A DNA stretch of 64,000 nucleotides from Doryteuthis pealeii (GCA_023376005.1 CM042145.1:101954591-102018590); one strand, 5' to 3'. Numbered from the stretch's first letter, positions 30,540 through 41,694 are shown. The notes: generated by a model not told the origin, from the letters alone. Translations and numbers: made by a program.

Positions 30540-31117
30540 TTTTTTTTAAATTTGTTTTATTTGTTTTTAATTTATAATGCCATTTTTAGTTTTGGAGTGA
30601 ACTCCTAGCAGTAACTATTCTATCTGATATGTCTGAGATTTTCTTCTTCTTTGACTGCAGCCTGGGGGTAATTTATCCCCTGGGGTGATTTATCCCCTGA
30701 TAACCTTGTAAGTTAATGACATTTTACTGAATAATTTTAGCTTTTTTCGAAAACAAATTTCGTTTGTAACCATGGTGATATGATGGAGTGGAGAGGAAAA
30801 AAAAAAAAAAAAAAGAATATGTATGTAACTTCTGTTTCACTTCTAGTTTTAATTTGAAGCAACCTAAAATAGGTCAGGGTGGGGGTAGGGTGTGAAAAAC
30901 AAATTTAAATATATTTAATGCCTTTTCTCCCCTGACAAAAAAAAAAAAAGGATGATGAAGATTAGTTTTCTGTTGGTAATTTTTTTTTTTTTTTCAAATA
31001 AATGGTTTATCCACCAACTCTAAGTTTATATGCCTAAAATAAACATTGGGTTTTGTTTTTTGATGAAGTTATAAACAGACCCTTCACTTTCTACCCATAT
31101 ATACTAGCAGAATTACC
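30540..31117. other. Low-complexity AT-rich stretch
   Basis: Homopolymer runs (A at 30799, T at 30979) and a tandem GGGGTAATTTATCCCC / GGGGTGATTTATCCCC pair near 30665-30700. No gene or family recognised. Confidence 0.5.
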
Positions 31118-31745
31118 CAACATTTCTATTTCTCTGAATTTTTTAAGATGAGGCTTGATAATTAGTATTATTTAGATTATTCAGACTATTGTCCTCATCT
31201 TTATTGTTATCTACACTATTTCTTTGAATTTTTGAGATGAGACTTGATAATTAGTATTATTTGGATTATTCAGACTATTGTCCTCATCTTTGTTATCTAC
31301 ACTATTTCTTTGAATTTTTTTAGATGAGGCTTGATAATTAGTATTATTTGGATTATTCAGACTATTGTCCTCATCTTTATTGTCATCTATACAACAGTAT
31401 ACTATGTGTCCCATTGGACACATAGCATAGTGGATAAAGGCATTGGGTTAAGACAATTCTAAGTGACAGTTATCGTTTGGCTGTAGGTTCAATCCTGGTC
31501 AAGGGCAATGGTAACATAGAATAATAATTAACACAGCTTAACACCTGTACCCTAGCTATGGTTAGCAGAATGAGAACAGGATATCCTCGTGTTTGGTCCA
31601 AAGTTCTGTGATGGCTCCCAATTACAAGAAGGTTCCCGAATCCAACAAGAAATACCTGAAGAAGGCCACATCAGCCGAAATGTTGTATAGATAACAATAA
31701 AGATGAGGACAATAGTCTGAATAATCTAAATAATACTAATTACCC
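31118..31745. mobile_element. Palindromic hammerhead-type element (copy 4), left end triplicated
   Basis: The left terminal module (TTGAATTTTTGAGATGAG ... CTATTGTCCTCATCTTTATT) occurs three times at about 31133, 31222 and 31305. The right arm 31605-31745 reads CTGAAGA (31656), a short imperfect stem, GAAAT, then ACAATAAAGATGAGG. A tRNA-headed block (31405-31600) separates the arms. Confidence 0.65.
31405..31600 (+). repeat. SINE-F candidate, tRNA-like head
   Basis: A-box-like TAGCATAGTGGATAAAGG and B-box-like AGGTTCAATCCTGG are about 60 bp apart. The following body has no second copy in this window, so family status is unproven. Confidence 0.4.
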
Positions 31746-32265
31746 AACATTGAGTTGTTTTATGCCAAAGATATTTTGTTTTATTCATTTTTGTTAGGAA
31801 TTCAGTTTTTGGGGTGTTTTTTTTTTTTTTTCAAATTCAAATTTTTTTAAACACATTTTTTTTAATACCCATTTTTTTTATCTATATAACCCAAAGATAG
31901 GATCCTAACAGGTAGTACCACTCTGAAAATCCAGAAAGGCAACATTAATTGGAACCCAATGAGCATATGCACAAAATTAATTTGATTGATTGATTTTAAT
32001 TAATAGCATATCAACCTGTCAGGGTTATTTTATACTTAGAGGTTTGGAAAGTATATTTATTTACATTTTTTGTATAGTTGTTTCTTAAGAGTCTTTTTTG
32101 CATACGGTCCTATAAAATACAAATAATTTGCAAACAGATCTATCTGACCCATAGATAGGACCCTAATTGGTACTACCACTCCGTGTCAGTGGACCTGGGA
32201 GTAAAGGTGTTGAAGGGGTACTCCACACTCTCTAAAGCTCCAAAATTTGGACTTCACCATTAGAG
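31746..32265 (-). repeat. SINE-C, two minus-strand pieces
   Basis: 31746-31935 reads backwards through the tail, ATTCATTTTTGTTAGG and CTAACAGGTAGTACCACTCT. 31980-32265 has a second tail, ACCCATAGATAGGACCCTAA, GGTACTACCACTCC and the 5' body GGGGTACTCCACACTCTC. Confidence 0.65.
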
Positions 32266-32299
32266 TCAGAGGAAATGGTAATATTTCATGTAAATTGTT

Positions 32300-32640
32300 G
32301 AAGCAAGAATTTTTTTTATTCTCATATTCTTTCCTTCTGTTATTCTTTTATTCACTTATTCTCTCTAATCCTTTATTCTTCTCCTCAGCTTTTTATAGGA
32401 TTTTTTTTATTCCCATATTCTTTCCTTCTGTTATTCTTTTATTCTCTTATTCTCTCTAATCCTTTATTCTTCTCCTCAGCTTTTTTTAGGATTGTCTTTT
32501 ATTTTCATTCCCACATTCTTTTATTCTCTTATTCTCTCTAATCTTTTTTTTCTTCTCCGCTTTTTTAAAGGATTTTTTTTTTTATTCCTACATTCTTACC
32601 ATGTTATTCTTTTTTTTTTTTTTTTTTTTTTTTTATTCTT
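32300..32640. repeat. T-rich minisatellite and poly-T
   Basis: TTATTCTCTCTAATCCTTTATTCTTCTCC and AGCTTTT(T)AGGATT blocks recur about every 90 bp (32355, 32448, 32530), ending in a T-run. Open frames here are Phe/Leu/Ser-only shadows. Confidence 0.7.
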
Positions 32641-32771
32641 ATATTATGTTGAGAAAAATATAAGGAAAGGGGCGAAAGAAAAAGAAAGAAAAAAGGGTCA
32701 GATTATTTAACTTATATCTATAATTGTTTCCAGATCATCTTAATTATCATTTTATACTCCCTAACACACAG

Positions 32772-33130
32772 TGTCCTGAATATGACACTAAACCGTATCT
32801 GGTGGTGAGGCTCCTGTTCTGGAGTTCTGGTAAATCTTGAGTACTCAGTGGTGTATATTTTTTTTGCATACACATACACAATCGTCCTGTTTGAGAAGCT
32901 TAGAATATGCTGACTGTATCCCTTGCAGAGGGATAAGATCCCCTTCATATGGGTGGTCCTGGGTATGACTCTAAACTACATCTGATAGTGAGACTCTAGT
33001 TCTGGATCTCTGGGGAGTGTACCCCCTTCATTGCCATTACTCCCATGTCCACTCTTTTCCAGAGTGGTGGTATCTGTTAGGATCCCATGTATGGGTCAAA
33101 TAGATCTGTTGAAAACTATTAGTATTAGAT
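32772..33130 (+). repeat. SINE-C, partial duplicate
   Basis: GGGTATGACTCTAAACTACA, GATCTCTGGGGAGTGT, CCAGAGTGGTGGTATCTGTT, CCATGTATGGGTCAAATAG follow family order from 32940. A 5'-part copy lies at 32772-32860. Confidence 0.65.
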
Positions 33131-33565
33131 ACAAATACTTGATACAATATAACTGTAAATTATTTGTATCAAAAATAGGTACTACTTTAAGCTATAATTG
33201 TTTACTAAGAATTATTATTAGTTACCTGAAACCATATGAAAACTGTGGGCAAACAAATGACTATTAATAAATAGTAATAATTACTTAAAGCCATATTAGT
33301 ATTAGATGGGAATACTTGAAACCATACAACTGTGTGCACATTATTTGTATTAGATAGGAATGCTTGAAACCATACATCTGTGTGCACTAGATAGGAATGC
33401 TTGAAACCATACAACTGTGTGCACATTATTTGTATTAGATAGAATACTTGAAACCATACAACACATACTTGAAACCATACAACTGTGGGCACATTATTTG
33501 TATTAGATAGGAATACTTGAAACCATACAACAGTATGCACATTATTTGTATTAGATAGGAATACT
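33131..33565. repeat. Minisatellite, about 55-80-bp units
   Basis: Repeats of ATTAGATAGGAATACTTGA, AACCATACAACTGTG and GCACATTATTTGT, regular from 33296. It probably grew from a SINE-C 3' tail (TTATTTGTATTAGATA). The minus-strand frame of VVWFQ repeats is its shadow. Confidence 0.8.
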
Positions 33566-33815
33566 TGATATATAATTGTACAAAAAAACCCCTCTTAAGA
33601 AACAACTATATAAAAATATAAATATACATGTGTAATGAATGCGATTCCTTAACCTCAAGGCAGAAAATAACCCTGGAGGTTGACATGCCATTAAAATCAA
33701 TCAATCAATCAATACATACACTACAACACTTTGGCTATTCCATTCTTTGAACTTTTTCAATACCCAGTGCAGTTCTTTTGATTCCTTATAACATTGTCTG
33801 TGGATTGTGTCTTTG

Positions 33816-34190
33816 TATAGGCCTTATCAGTCACAAACATGCCTGCAGTCAACATGGACCACCCCCTTAATCTTCATTCATGAAGCCAAGCCATGATAAT
33901 CCCTTGGTGGCTGTCACAGCAACCATCGCATTTGATCCACCCTAGCTGAGAACCATGACACATAGCATCTCAGCATGTTGTCACCTTCTTTGAAAATACT
34001 CACAGAGTCAAATGGTGCAGTAGGAAGAACCACAACACAATTCCTGAGCAGACATTCAGCTGAAACTGCCGTCACTATGCATGCCTGCCTGTTTTCTCTT
34101 GAATTGGCCTTATCAGCCACAAACATGCCTGCAGTCAACATGTACCACCCCCTTAACCTTCATTGACAAAGCCAAGCCATGATGGTGATG
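33816..34190. repeat. Direct repeats of 80 bp around an unidentified coding-like segment
   Basis: AGGCCTTATCAG(T/C)CACAAACA, GCCTGCAGTCAACATG and CACCCCCTTAA occur at 33816-33895 and 34105-34185. Between them the minus-strand frame (33914-34141) reads ACIVTAVSAECLLRNCVVVL and is not simple-sequence. I recognise no domain. It may be an exon fragment carried by a mobile element. Confidence 0.35.
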
Positions 34191-34545
34191 ATATCAAGGT
34201 AGGGTATTTTTTTGTATTCTTTGAATTCTGTTAATTTTCATTTTATGGTTGTGGTGACATATTTGTTGACCATTTTAATTCATATTTATTCTTTCTTAAG
34301 TTTCTTTTTCACCTTCTTTGAGATTTATTTGACTCTATGAACTTCAGTAAAAAAAAAAAAAAGAATTCTTTAAAAAAAAATTATTGTATTACATAACCGT
34401 GGCTGTATACTATTAACATTTAACCTGTGGCTGTATACCATTCTTAATCGCGTTCTGTATTTCTTCTTACTGTCAATCCTGTCTCGTATTATATTTCTTC
34501 TTATCTTGGGCTATATGTTGGATTTGAGTAGCTCTTCTAACTTCT
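34191..34545. other. AT-rich spacer
   Basis: Two GTGGCTGTATAC(T/C)ATT copies (34400, 34429) lie near the start of the next LTR-B unit. Nothing else was seen. Confidence 0.4.
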
Positions 34546-34559
34546 TCCGGGCTGTCTAC

Positions 34560-34922
34560 TTCTTAAGACTCTGGGCTGGCTGAAACGTCCTGTGTTTTTG
34601 CTTGTTTTTTAGTAACAACACAAGACATTCATTTGGGGAATTCAAATTTTTATCAAAGTCTTCTTTCTCTTTCTTGGGTCTGGATTGCAATCACACATGT
34701 ATGAGAATCTAGCCAAAGCTATGGTGTCTCCATCCTTCTACAGCTAGCTAGAAACTGATTATCTAAAAGCCATCTCTCCCACGCTTGCCAGGCAAACAGA
34801 AAGAGAAGTCAAAATAGGGTTAAGGGACATCAATTAAAAATCCCTGTATTGTAAACCGTTAAGTTTGAATTAAAATACACTAACCGTGCATAATTGATAG
34901 GACACCCATTAATTATGCAACA
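34560..34922 (-). mobile_element. LTR-B-like unit
   Basis: Minus strand starts TGTTGCATAATTAATGGGTG (34922). It contains TAATTCAAACTTAACGG and CTCACACATG-type sequence, and ends past AAGTCTTGTGTTGTTAC into AAAACACAGGACG. The same order of landmarks occurs at 46690-47006, 43715-44035 and 60757-61104. No AATAAA was seen at the usual place. Confidence 0.5.
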
Positions 34923-35029
34923 ATTGAATATTATTGTATCTCAAAATCTGTAACAGAAAGATTTTAACTAATTTCAAAACATAAACGTTGCAATCATGGA
35001 AAAGTGATCAAATGTATGTTATATATATT

Positions 35030-35312
35030 TACCAACCCCTCCACACGAGCAGGATGTGACACAAGGTCAATTTCTTAAGTGGTGTTTAACAGGTTTGAAT
35101 TCAGAATTTTTCCTTCTCCTAGACTGATTACCTAGCCAAGGTTAAAGAGCCCAGTCTGCCTGCTATTTACCCATAGCTGGAGGGAGAATTGGATTCATAT
35201 CTTTCCCAAGGGTATTAGCACTATATGAAATTCAAACAGCTTCGTCCAGGAATTGAACTCGGGTTGACGAGTCCACTTCCTATGACTCTAACCATTAGAC
35301 CACGCGCCTCCA
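35030..35312 (-). repeat. SINE-B, near full length
   Basis: Minus strand: GGAGGCGCGTGGTCTAATGG head (A-box region), B-box-like GAGTTCAATTCCTGG, then the body, and end GACCTTGTGTCACATCCTGC, GTGTGGAGGGGTTGG and TA-rich. This is the reference for the family. Confidence 0.8.
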
Positions 35313-35569
35313 TCATATGTATGTTATAGAAACTTTCTCACTTTGTTTGGCATAAGGCCATGTAGAGAGGAATAAGGATGTTTTGTGAATTTTCACATAG
35401 GGAAAGTTTACTTACTTAAAAAATGACTATGCAACATTCTGGCTTCTAGTAGCCTTGGACACCAACATCTGGCTCTAATGAAAAATATACAATTATCTCA
35501 GGTATGAGGAAAGCTTCTGAAGTAAAGTTTTCTGTGTGTCTCTTCTCTTCTGTGTATCTATCTGTCTCT

Positions 35570-35684
35570 TTCTCTCTTTCTCTATATATGTTAGTGTGTA
35601 TCTCTTTTGTCCAACTTTTTTATCTGCCTTTTTTTAGTTTGTATGTGTGTACTTCTGCCTTTTTTTATTTTCCTCCTCTGTTTC

Positions 35685-35749
<65 letters not shown>

Positions 35750-35794
35750 CTCTCTATTTCTGTCTCTGTCTCTCTCTCTCTTTTTCTCTCTATT

Positions 35795-35849
<55 letters not shown>

Positions 35850-35925
35850 ATGTCTCTTTTCTCTTTCTTCTCTGTTTCATTCTGTCCCCTTCTCTCTCCT
35901 CTCTCTCTCTCTCTCTCTCTATACC
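35570..35925. repeat. (CT)n-rich microsatellite
   Basis: Long CT runs at 35690-35750, 35798-35850 and 35895-35922 with TTTCTCTCTA interruptions. Several long Ser/Leu and Arg/Glu frames overlap here and are all shadows of the repeat. Confidence 0.95.
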
Positions 35926-36540
35926 CTCCTCTATTTAGCTCAATATTGGTGTTATAAATACCAGCAGTAGCATTTAAAGCCTTTTTTTCTACCTTTTTTT
36001 TGTTATATACCAATATAAGCAAATGCATTTTTCAGTCAAACTTAAAATCTTTATAAATCCCTTGATTTTAATTTCATGAACAAAATCTTTTATTTTCCTT
36101 TTATTAAGACACAGAGAAGAAGAAAAAAATGTGTAAGCTGTTGAGTCTTAGAAATACTCAAATTTCATTGTATAATTAAGTTGGAGCTTCAGCTGACCAC
36201 ATTAAACTTTCTTATTGTGGGAGAGAGAGAAAGGGAATTTTTTTGTTTTTTTTTTGTTAATGATGTTAACAGACAGTAAAATTGTTTAGTCCATTTGATA
36301 TGCTTATAAGTAAGACGTTATGTAATTTATGAATAATCATAAGTTGCTTCATTTTAAAGCTTTAAATACCGAAACTAAAGCAATTTATTGAAGATGACTA
36401 AAGATTTAACACTGAGACTAGAGTCTTCTTTTTATTTGGTTGTTGGCTGCACCACAGCAACCAATCCCCTCATAGTATCAACCGCCAGTATTTATTTACG
36501 AAAAAGGTTGGTACAGTGATGCATCTATGATGGTTGTCTT
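35926..36540. other. Nothing recognised
   Basis: AT-rich sequence with short homopolymers. No repeat family shared inside the window and no credible exon. Confidence 0.4.
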
Positions 36541-36548
36541 GAGTGAAG

Positions 36549-36580
<32 letters not shown>

Positions 36581-36828
36581 GAGGATATGTACTTAATTGA
36601 AGTCATACCTAATTTTGAAAATTAATTAGTTAATAATTAATGAATTTTAGGTGGGCATATATGTTCAAATGTAAGGCTCATTTGAACATATATGCCTGCC
36701 TAAAATTCATTAATTATTAACTAATTAATTTTCAAAATTAGGTATGACTTCAATTAAGCACACATCCTCCAAAAATTGTCGGCTTAAAGCCATATAAAAA
36801 TAAACACATTTGTTTGTTTACTTAACCT

Positions 36829-36859
<31 letters not shown>
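36549..36859. mobile_element. Foldback element with TA-repeat borders, copy 2
   Basis: (TA)n at 36549-36572, arms 36585-36678 and 36679-36770 with almost no loop, then GTCGGCTTAAAGCCATAT and TTTGTTTGTTTACTT, then (TA)n to 36859. Same structure as 16901-17255. Confidence 0.75.
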
Positions 36860-36861
<2 letters not shown>

Positions 36862-37008
36862 TAATAACAACAAACACAAAAAGAAGGTCACATATATAAA
36901 GACAGAAAAGCAAATAACTCATAAATTTAACGAGTAATATGTGTATCAAAACAAATAAATTACAGTAATCAAAATTTTACTGTTCAAGGTCCGTCCAGCA
37001 GAATATGC

Positions 37009-37248
37009 GGACCATATGACCTTTAGGCACCCCTTTTTGATCTCGGTTAAGAAAGGACATGTTTTTCATTTACACCATCAATATCCAGTTGTTTTAACAG
37101 ACGATTTTTAGATTTAAAAAAAAAATTATAAAACTAACCCCTAACCCTAACCCCTAACAAACAAACATCCGAATATTAACGGTGTAAATGAAAAACATGT
37201 CCTTTCTTAATCGAGATCAAAAAGGGGTGCCTAAAGGTAATATGGACC
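37009..37248. mobile_element. MITE with 8-bp target duplication, copy 2
   Basis: Starts GGACCATATGACC and ends TAATATGGACC, with GAATATGC perfectly duplicated at 37001-37008 and 37249-37256. The loop has CTAACCCCTAACCCTAACCC, telomere-like. Arms match copies at 20014 and 59739. Confidence 0.9.
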
Positions 37249-37258
37249 GAATATGCTT

Positions 37259-37365
37259 TATCCTCTCTAAAATTTCCACTGCTGATTAGACATTATACTC
37301 TTTCTTTACTATTTCTTCTTCTATTAGACTGAACTCAAGCAGTGGAAATTTTAGAGAGGGTAAAA
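37259..37365. repeat. Hairpin repeat
   Basis: CCTCTCTAAAATTTCCACTG (37262) and its complement CAGTGGAAATTTTAGAGAGG (37340) flank about 58 bp. It abuts the preceding MITE's target duplication. Confidence 0.6.
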
Positions 37366-37676
37366 TAAGTTGTACCTTAGTAGCAGGCAACTAGATTTAA
37401 GTTGAACAACATGGAGTATTCAGGCATATGTTGGTCTTTCTCAGCTTCTCTTCAAAAACCTTCCTTTAAATAGGTTTTACCTAGGCTCTAGATTTGATCT
37501 TTTTGAAAACTTCTTTTTTAGGCACGAAAGGCCTCTTACTTTTGGCACCTAAAATAAGGTTTGCATTAAGTAGATATTTATTTTTAGAATCTAAAAATAT
37601 AACATTTTAAACTTAACATCAGGATTTTCATGTTTTAAATTAATTTTATATATTAATTTTTCATAGCAAAAATACT

Positions 37677-37990
37677 AAATTAAAGTTTTGAAATAAAATA
37701 ACTAATGCATTATAAAATTCATTCATTGTTAAATCAATACTAAAAATTTCATTAAAATCGGATAATTACCTGATTTTTGGTAAATTTTTTTGCAATTGCG
37801 AATGTTATGGCAAAATTGTAAACAAGCACTTAAAATCACCGAAAACGAGGCTAAATGGCGGATCGAGTCGAAATTGACCAAAACAAATGGTTTTAAATCT
37901 TTTAAAAATAAACTGCATATGTAATGATATTTTTCTTTTTTAATGATGGTCAGTATGTTACTACTTATCGATTTAGACAAAGTTTGACCT
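37677..37990. repeat. Dispersed AT-rich repeat
   Basis: AAAATAACTAATGCATTAT and TTCATTAAAATCGGATAATT resemble 8195-8290 (AAAATAACTGGTGCATTAT, AATTAAATTCGGTTAATT) in the same order. Class unknown. Confidence 0.4.
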
Positions 37991-38058
37991 TAAATAATAG
38001 ATTTAATTATTCTTAATTCGCTTTTAAAACTCCTAGCAGACAAAATTATTGCTACTGC

Positions 38059-38059
<1 letters not shown>

Positions 38060-38106
<47 letters not shown>

Positions 38107-38232
38107 TTTGAAAGAAGGGAAAAACTCAATAAACCGTTATTCTGTAATGAATTTATTTCGACCAAAACTTAAAAGGCTTTTAGAAATTTTCTTTCGACCA
38201 AAAAGTATTGAGTTTTTCCTTTCTTTCAAAGG
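38060..38232. repeat. (TA)n followed by a hairpin repeat
   Basis: A TA tract to 38103, then CCTTTGAAAGAAGGGAAAAA at 38104 and its near complement TTTTTCCTTTCTTTCAAAGG at 38213, with two ATTTCGACCAAAA-type boxes between. Confidence 0.6.
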
Positions 38233-38406
38233 TAAATATTGCTCTGTATTTAATCTAAATTATAGATTATTATGCATTGAGCTCTCTCTAAAAAATAAAA
38301 ATCCTTGTATTTGCACCTACTAAAACATGCAATATAATTATAGAGTGAGATTTTGAAGATCCTATGTAGAATCATCCCTTACTACCAGTTTTGGATACCT
38401 TACATT

Positions 38407-38672
38407 TATATATATATATATATATATTTGACTTCCATCAGTCAAGGCTACCAATAGACATAGCAACAACTTTTCTTGACAGGTAAATTAATTATGGCAT
38501 TACACAAATGTATTTATTGTTTTTTATTTGTCTTCGGTTTTTATCATGGATGGAATGCTAGTGATAAAACAATTGTGAAATTAAATGATGAGGAAGAGTA
38601 AAAGAAGAATTGGAATTCTGCCTTTTCTAAGGGCAACCAGAATTCAAAATTTGTTCTCAAATTCTATTCCAC

Positions 38673-38703
<31 letters not shown>

Positions 38704-38782
38704 ATATATATACAGAGATGCTGATAGGTACGTGTCCTGCATCACACACTGAAATTGAAATTGAAACATGGTGTCTGTGTAT

Positions 38783-38828
<46 letters not shown>

Positions 38829-38830
38829 TC
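38407..38830. repeat. (TA)n microsatellite cluster
   Basis: TA tracts at 38407-38428, 38673-38711 and 38787-38826, separated by unremarkable sequence. Confidence 0.85.
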
Positions 38831-39137
38831 ACACACGTACACACACATGAGGGTGAGTTGAAAAGTTTATAGGCTTACTTCATTTCTGCTGTTGATGACT
38901 TTTTTTACCAATTGGATCCAAGCTCTGCAACACCAATAGAAGAAGTGTGTGAGATATGATTATGTTAAAAAATAAACCTTATTTGGTCACATTCCATAAG
39001 AGTATCTTGGTCAGCCCCTGAATTTTTCTTTTATATATACTTCTTCCATTGATGTTTCAGTGCTTGGATCTCATTGGTAAAAAAAATTCAACAGCAGATA
39101 TAATGTCATTGTATGAACTTTTCAACCCACTTTCATG

Positions 39138-39202
39138 TATATATATATATATATGAAAAGTGAATGGAAGTGAATCCAACAGTATGAAATAAATATTTTT
39201 AG

Positions 39203-39257
<55 letters not shown>

Positions 39258-39319
39258 AGAAAACAAAATAAAACATATAACATCATTTATTTGTTTTTTC
39301 TAAAAATATTTATTTCATA

Positions 39320-39362
<43 letters not shown>
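39138..39362. repeat. (TA)n tracts inside an inverted repeat
   Basis: TATGAAATAAATATTTTTAG (39182) is mirrored by CTAAAAATATTTATTTCATA (39300). Each side is bordered by (TA)n, and a long TA tract lies in the middle. GAAAAGTGAATGGAAGTGAA at 39154 recurs at 63699, so this is a dispersed family. Confidence 0.65.
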
Positions 39363-39366
<4 letters not shown>

Positions 39367-39367
<1 letters not shown>

Positions 39368-39532
39368 ACAGTAAAGTTGTCGGAGTGGCTTAAAGTCGGT
39401 ATCAGCCTGACAGCGAGGGAGTCTATCCCCTTTTCATTAGCGCTAGATCAAGGAGATTTTTTTTAGCATCTGAAGTGGAGTGCCACACCTACCATCAGCT
39501 CTTCACTTTACCACACAGATCCCTGTGCTACA
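39367..39532 (-). repeat. SINE-A 3' part, fused to SINE-B
   Basis: GTAAAGTTGTCGGAGTGGC, TCCCCTTTTCATTAGCGCTA and ATCCCTGTGCTAC in family order. It breaks off where SINE-B starts (39533). Confidence 0.7.
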
Positions 39533-39793
39533 CGAGTAGGATGTGACACAAGGTCAATTTCTTCAGCAGAGTTCAACAGGTTTGAATTCAGAGTTTTCTT
39601 TCTCCTAGACCGGTTGCCTAACCAAGGTTAAAGAGCCCAGTCTTCCCTACTATTCCTCCATGGCTGGAGGGAGAGTAAGATTCTTACCTTTCCCAAGGGT
39701 ATTAGCGCTAAGTGAAATGCAATTACCCCGACCAGGATTTGAACTCGGGGCGAGTCCATTTCCCATGACTTTAACTATTACACCACATGTTTC
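39533..39793 (-). repeat. SINE-B
   Basis: ACGAGTAGGATGTGACACAA, GGTTAAAGAGCCCAGTC, GGGTATTAGCGCTAAGTG and B-box complement CCAGGATTTGAACTC. Confidence 0.75.
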
Positions 39794-39795
39794 CT

Positions 39796-39842
39796 ATATA
39801 TATATATATGTATGTATGTATGTGTGTGTATATATATATATA
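39796..39842. repeat. (TA)n/(TATG)n microsatellite
   Basis: TA tract with TATG and TGTG interruptions. Confidence 0.85.
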
Positions 39843-40420
39843 TAATTATTTAATTAACCAACAAGATTGATAACCTTTATGTATATTTTTCTAGTTAACT
39901 TCCTCTGTTTTATCTTTGTTGGAAAGATTATATGTACATATTCATAATAGACATATCATGAATAGTTTTACATTGTATACCTTTGAATGCATTATATATG
40001 TTATTTGCAACCTGAAAGAAAACAAAAAAAGCCAAAAATGAGGTCACATATTAAACAGTCTTAACATAAGTTGTCTCTAAGCAATAATGGTTGGTGCCAG
40101 GGTATTGCCATCTGTCTTGAGGACATCCAAGTTTTTTGGAATATTGCCAGACATTTTCTTCAGAAGTCTTTTCCTCTTGGAATTCTAATAAACAGGAACT
40201 TTGGCAAGAGAACTGTAGCATTCTAGAAATTGATGGGAGAAAAATGAACCGGTTTTTTGATTAAAAGAGAATATAAAAAGCTTTGGGGTTAATACAAGAA
40301 AACTTAAAGACTTACTGAAGTATCTGTCTATGTCAGAGAAAAGAGGAAGTGTTGGATCACAGCTGGTTACAATGGTAGTAAAACAATTCTTTGAGTGAGT
40401 GACATTTTTGAGGTTTATTG
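39843..40420. other. Nothing recognised
   Basis: Moderately AT-rich sequence holding a 99-codon minus-strand frame (40185-40484), which overlaps a MITE end and shows no domain. Confidence 0.35.
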
Positions 40421-40428
40421 ATTTAAAA

Positions 40429-40728
40429 CAGGGGTCGGCAATCTTTTGGAGAGAAGAGGGCCAAACAGCTATGCAGTGTCTCAAAGGAGGGCCATGACAT
40501 AAGCTCTTTATACAAAAATACCAAGAAAATTTGGGGGAAATTAGGTAAGCAAAAGGTTAAATGACTTTTAGCATATTTCATTCTCGGAAACAATTGTTCC
40601 CAAGCATATATACTTACAAATGATGCATTCATTGGATAATTAGAATCCAGGTGTTAAGTTGGTGGGCCGAACGAAAATGACTCGAGGGCCGGATGCAACT
40701 CATGGGCTGAGGGGTTGCCGACCCCCTG
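40429..40728. mobile_element. hAT-type MITE, TSD ATTTAAAA
   Basis: 300 bp with terminal inverted repeats CAGGGGTCGGCAA and TTGCCGACCCCCTG. ATTTAAAA is duplicated perfectly (40421-40428, 40729-40736). Subterminal GGGCC boxes (AGAGGGCCAAACAG, GAGGGCCGGATGC) are typical of hAT MITEs. No transposase. Confidence 0.9.
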
Positions 40729-40765
40729 ATTTAAAACATTCTTTGTTGTTGTTTGGTTTGGTTGC

Positions 40766-40990
40766 TTGGGTTTTACGGCATGTCAACTCTTGTTGATTTA
40801 TTTTATGCCAAAGAAGTTTTGTTTTATTCATTCTTGATGGGTATTCAATTTTTTTTATTTTTAAACACATTTTTTAAAACACATTTTTTGGGACTCATTT
40901 TTAAAATTTATTTAACCCATAGATGGAACCTTAACAGGTACTAGGCACTTTACATTCCCCAGACCTTCAGAATTGGAACCTCCCCATTAG
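40766..40990 (-). repeat. SINE-C, near full length
   Basis: TTTTACGGCATGTCAACTC, ATTCATTCTTGATGGGTATT, ACCCATAGATGGAACCTTAA read backwards through the family, then a deletion to the 5' body (ACCTTCAGAATTGGAACCTC). Confidence 0.7.
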
Positions 40991-41109
40991 GTAGAGTTTA
41001 ATGTCATACCCAGGAAACTAAGACCCTCAACCACCGACTTCTAGAACATATATGATAAAAAGAGTGGGGGCATGCTGTAAGGGCAATTGGTTTGGGACAA
41101 TCATATATG

Positions 41110-41400
41110 TGCTAGGACTTGATGTGACTAGTTGATTGATCAGAGGAGGCCTCTCTGACCAGCTGTCTAGCCTAAGTAAGGGCCAAATTGGAGTGTTTCA
41201 TGTCATGGACTGCTCAGCCATGAGGGTTCTGTCTTTAAGCATCCTGGGTTGCCACCCATGGCCAACAGGTGGCCTCATTGGGGGGGGGGGTCTTACCCTT
41301 CTTCAGAGGTACAGTCGGTGTATTCTAAAGCCCCAGTTGACAGGGCTGTTGTTGTCTGGATTGTTAGTCCTGACTAAGAAATAAGTTATATATTAATACA
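41110..41400 (-). repeat. Repeat G copy
   Basis: Reverse of 54440-54680: GATTGATCAGAGGAGG, CTGTCTAGCCTAAG, GTCTTTAAGCATCCTGG, GGTGTATTCTAAAGCCCC. Confidence 0.6.
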
Positions 41401-41431
41401 CACTTTGTGTAATAGTTACCATCATTGGAAA

Positions 41432-41672
41432 TGGACAAATCCTGAACAAGGTTGTTTGCATTTCACATAGTGCTAGTATCCTTGGGAAAGGTATGAATCC
41501 AACTATTCTCCCTCCAGCTATGGGTAAAATAGTAGTGCAGATTGGGTTCTTTAACCTTGTTAATGGCAACTAGTCTAGTAGAAGGAAAACTGAATTCAAA
41601 CCTGTTAAACTCTGCATTAGAAATTGACCTTGTGTCACATCCTACTTGCACAGTGGGATTGGTAAATATATA
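41432..41672 (+). repeat. SINE-B
   Basis: GCATTTCACATAGTGCTAGT, CAGCTATGGGTAAAATAGTA, CAAACCTGTTAAACTCTGC and GACCTTGTGTCACATCCTAC, then GGTAAATATATA. The tRNA-like head is degraded. Confidence 0.75.
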
Positions 41673-41694
41673 TATATATTAATACACGTGTGTC

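Noticed and set aside
33205..33540. 111-codon minus frame with VVWFQ repeats
   Set aside because: It follows the minisatellite period and breaks where the repeat breaks.
35504..36028. Long open frames (up to 145 codons) on both strands
   Set aside because: They are translations of the CT microsatellite, with Ser/Leu on one strand and Arg/Glu on the other.
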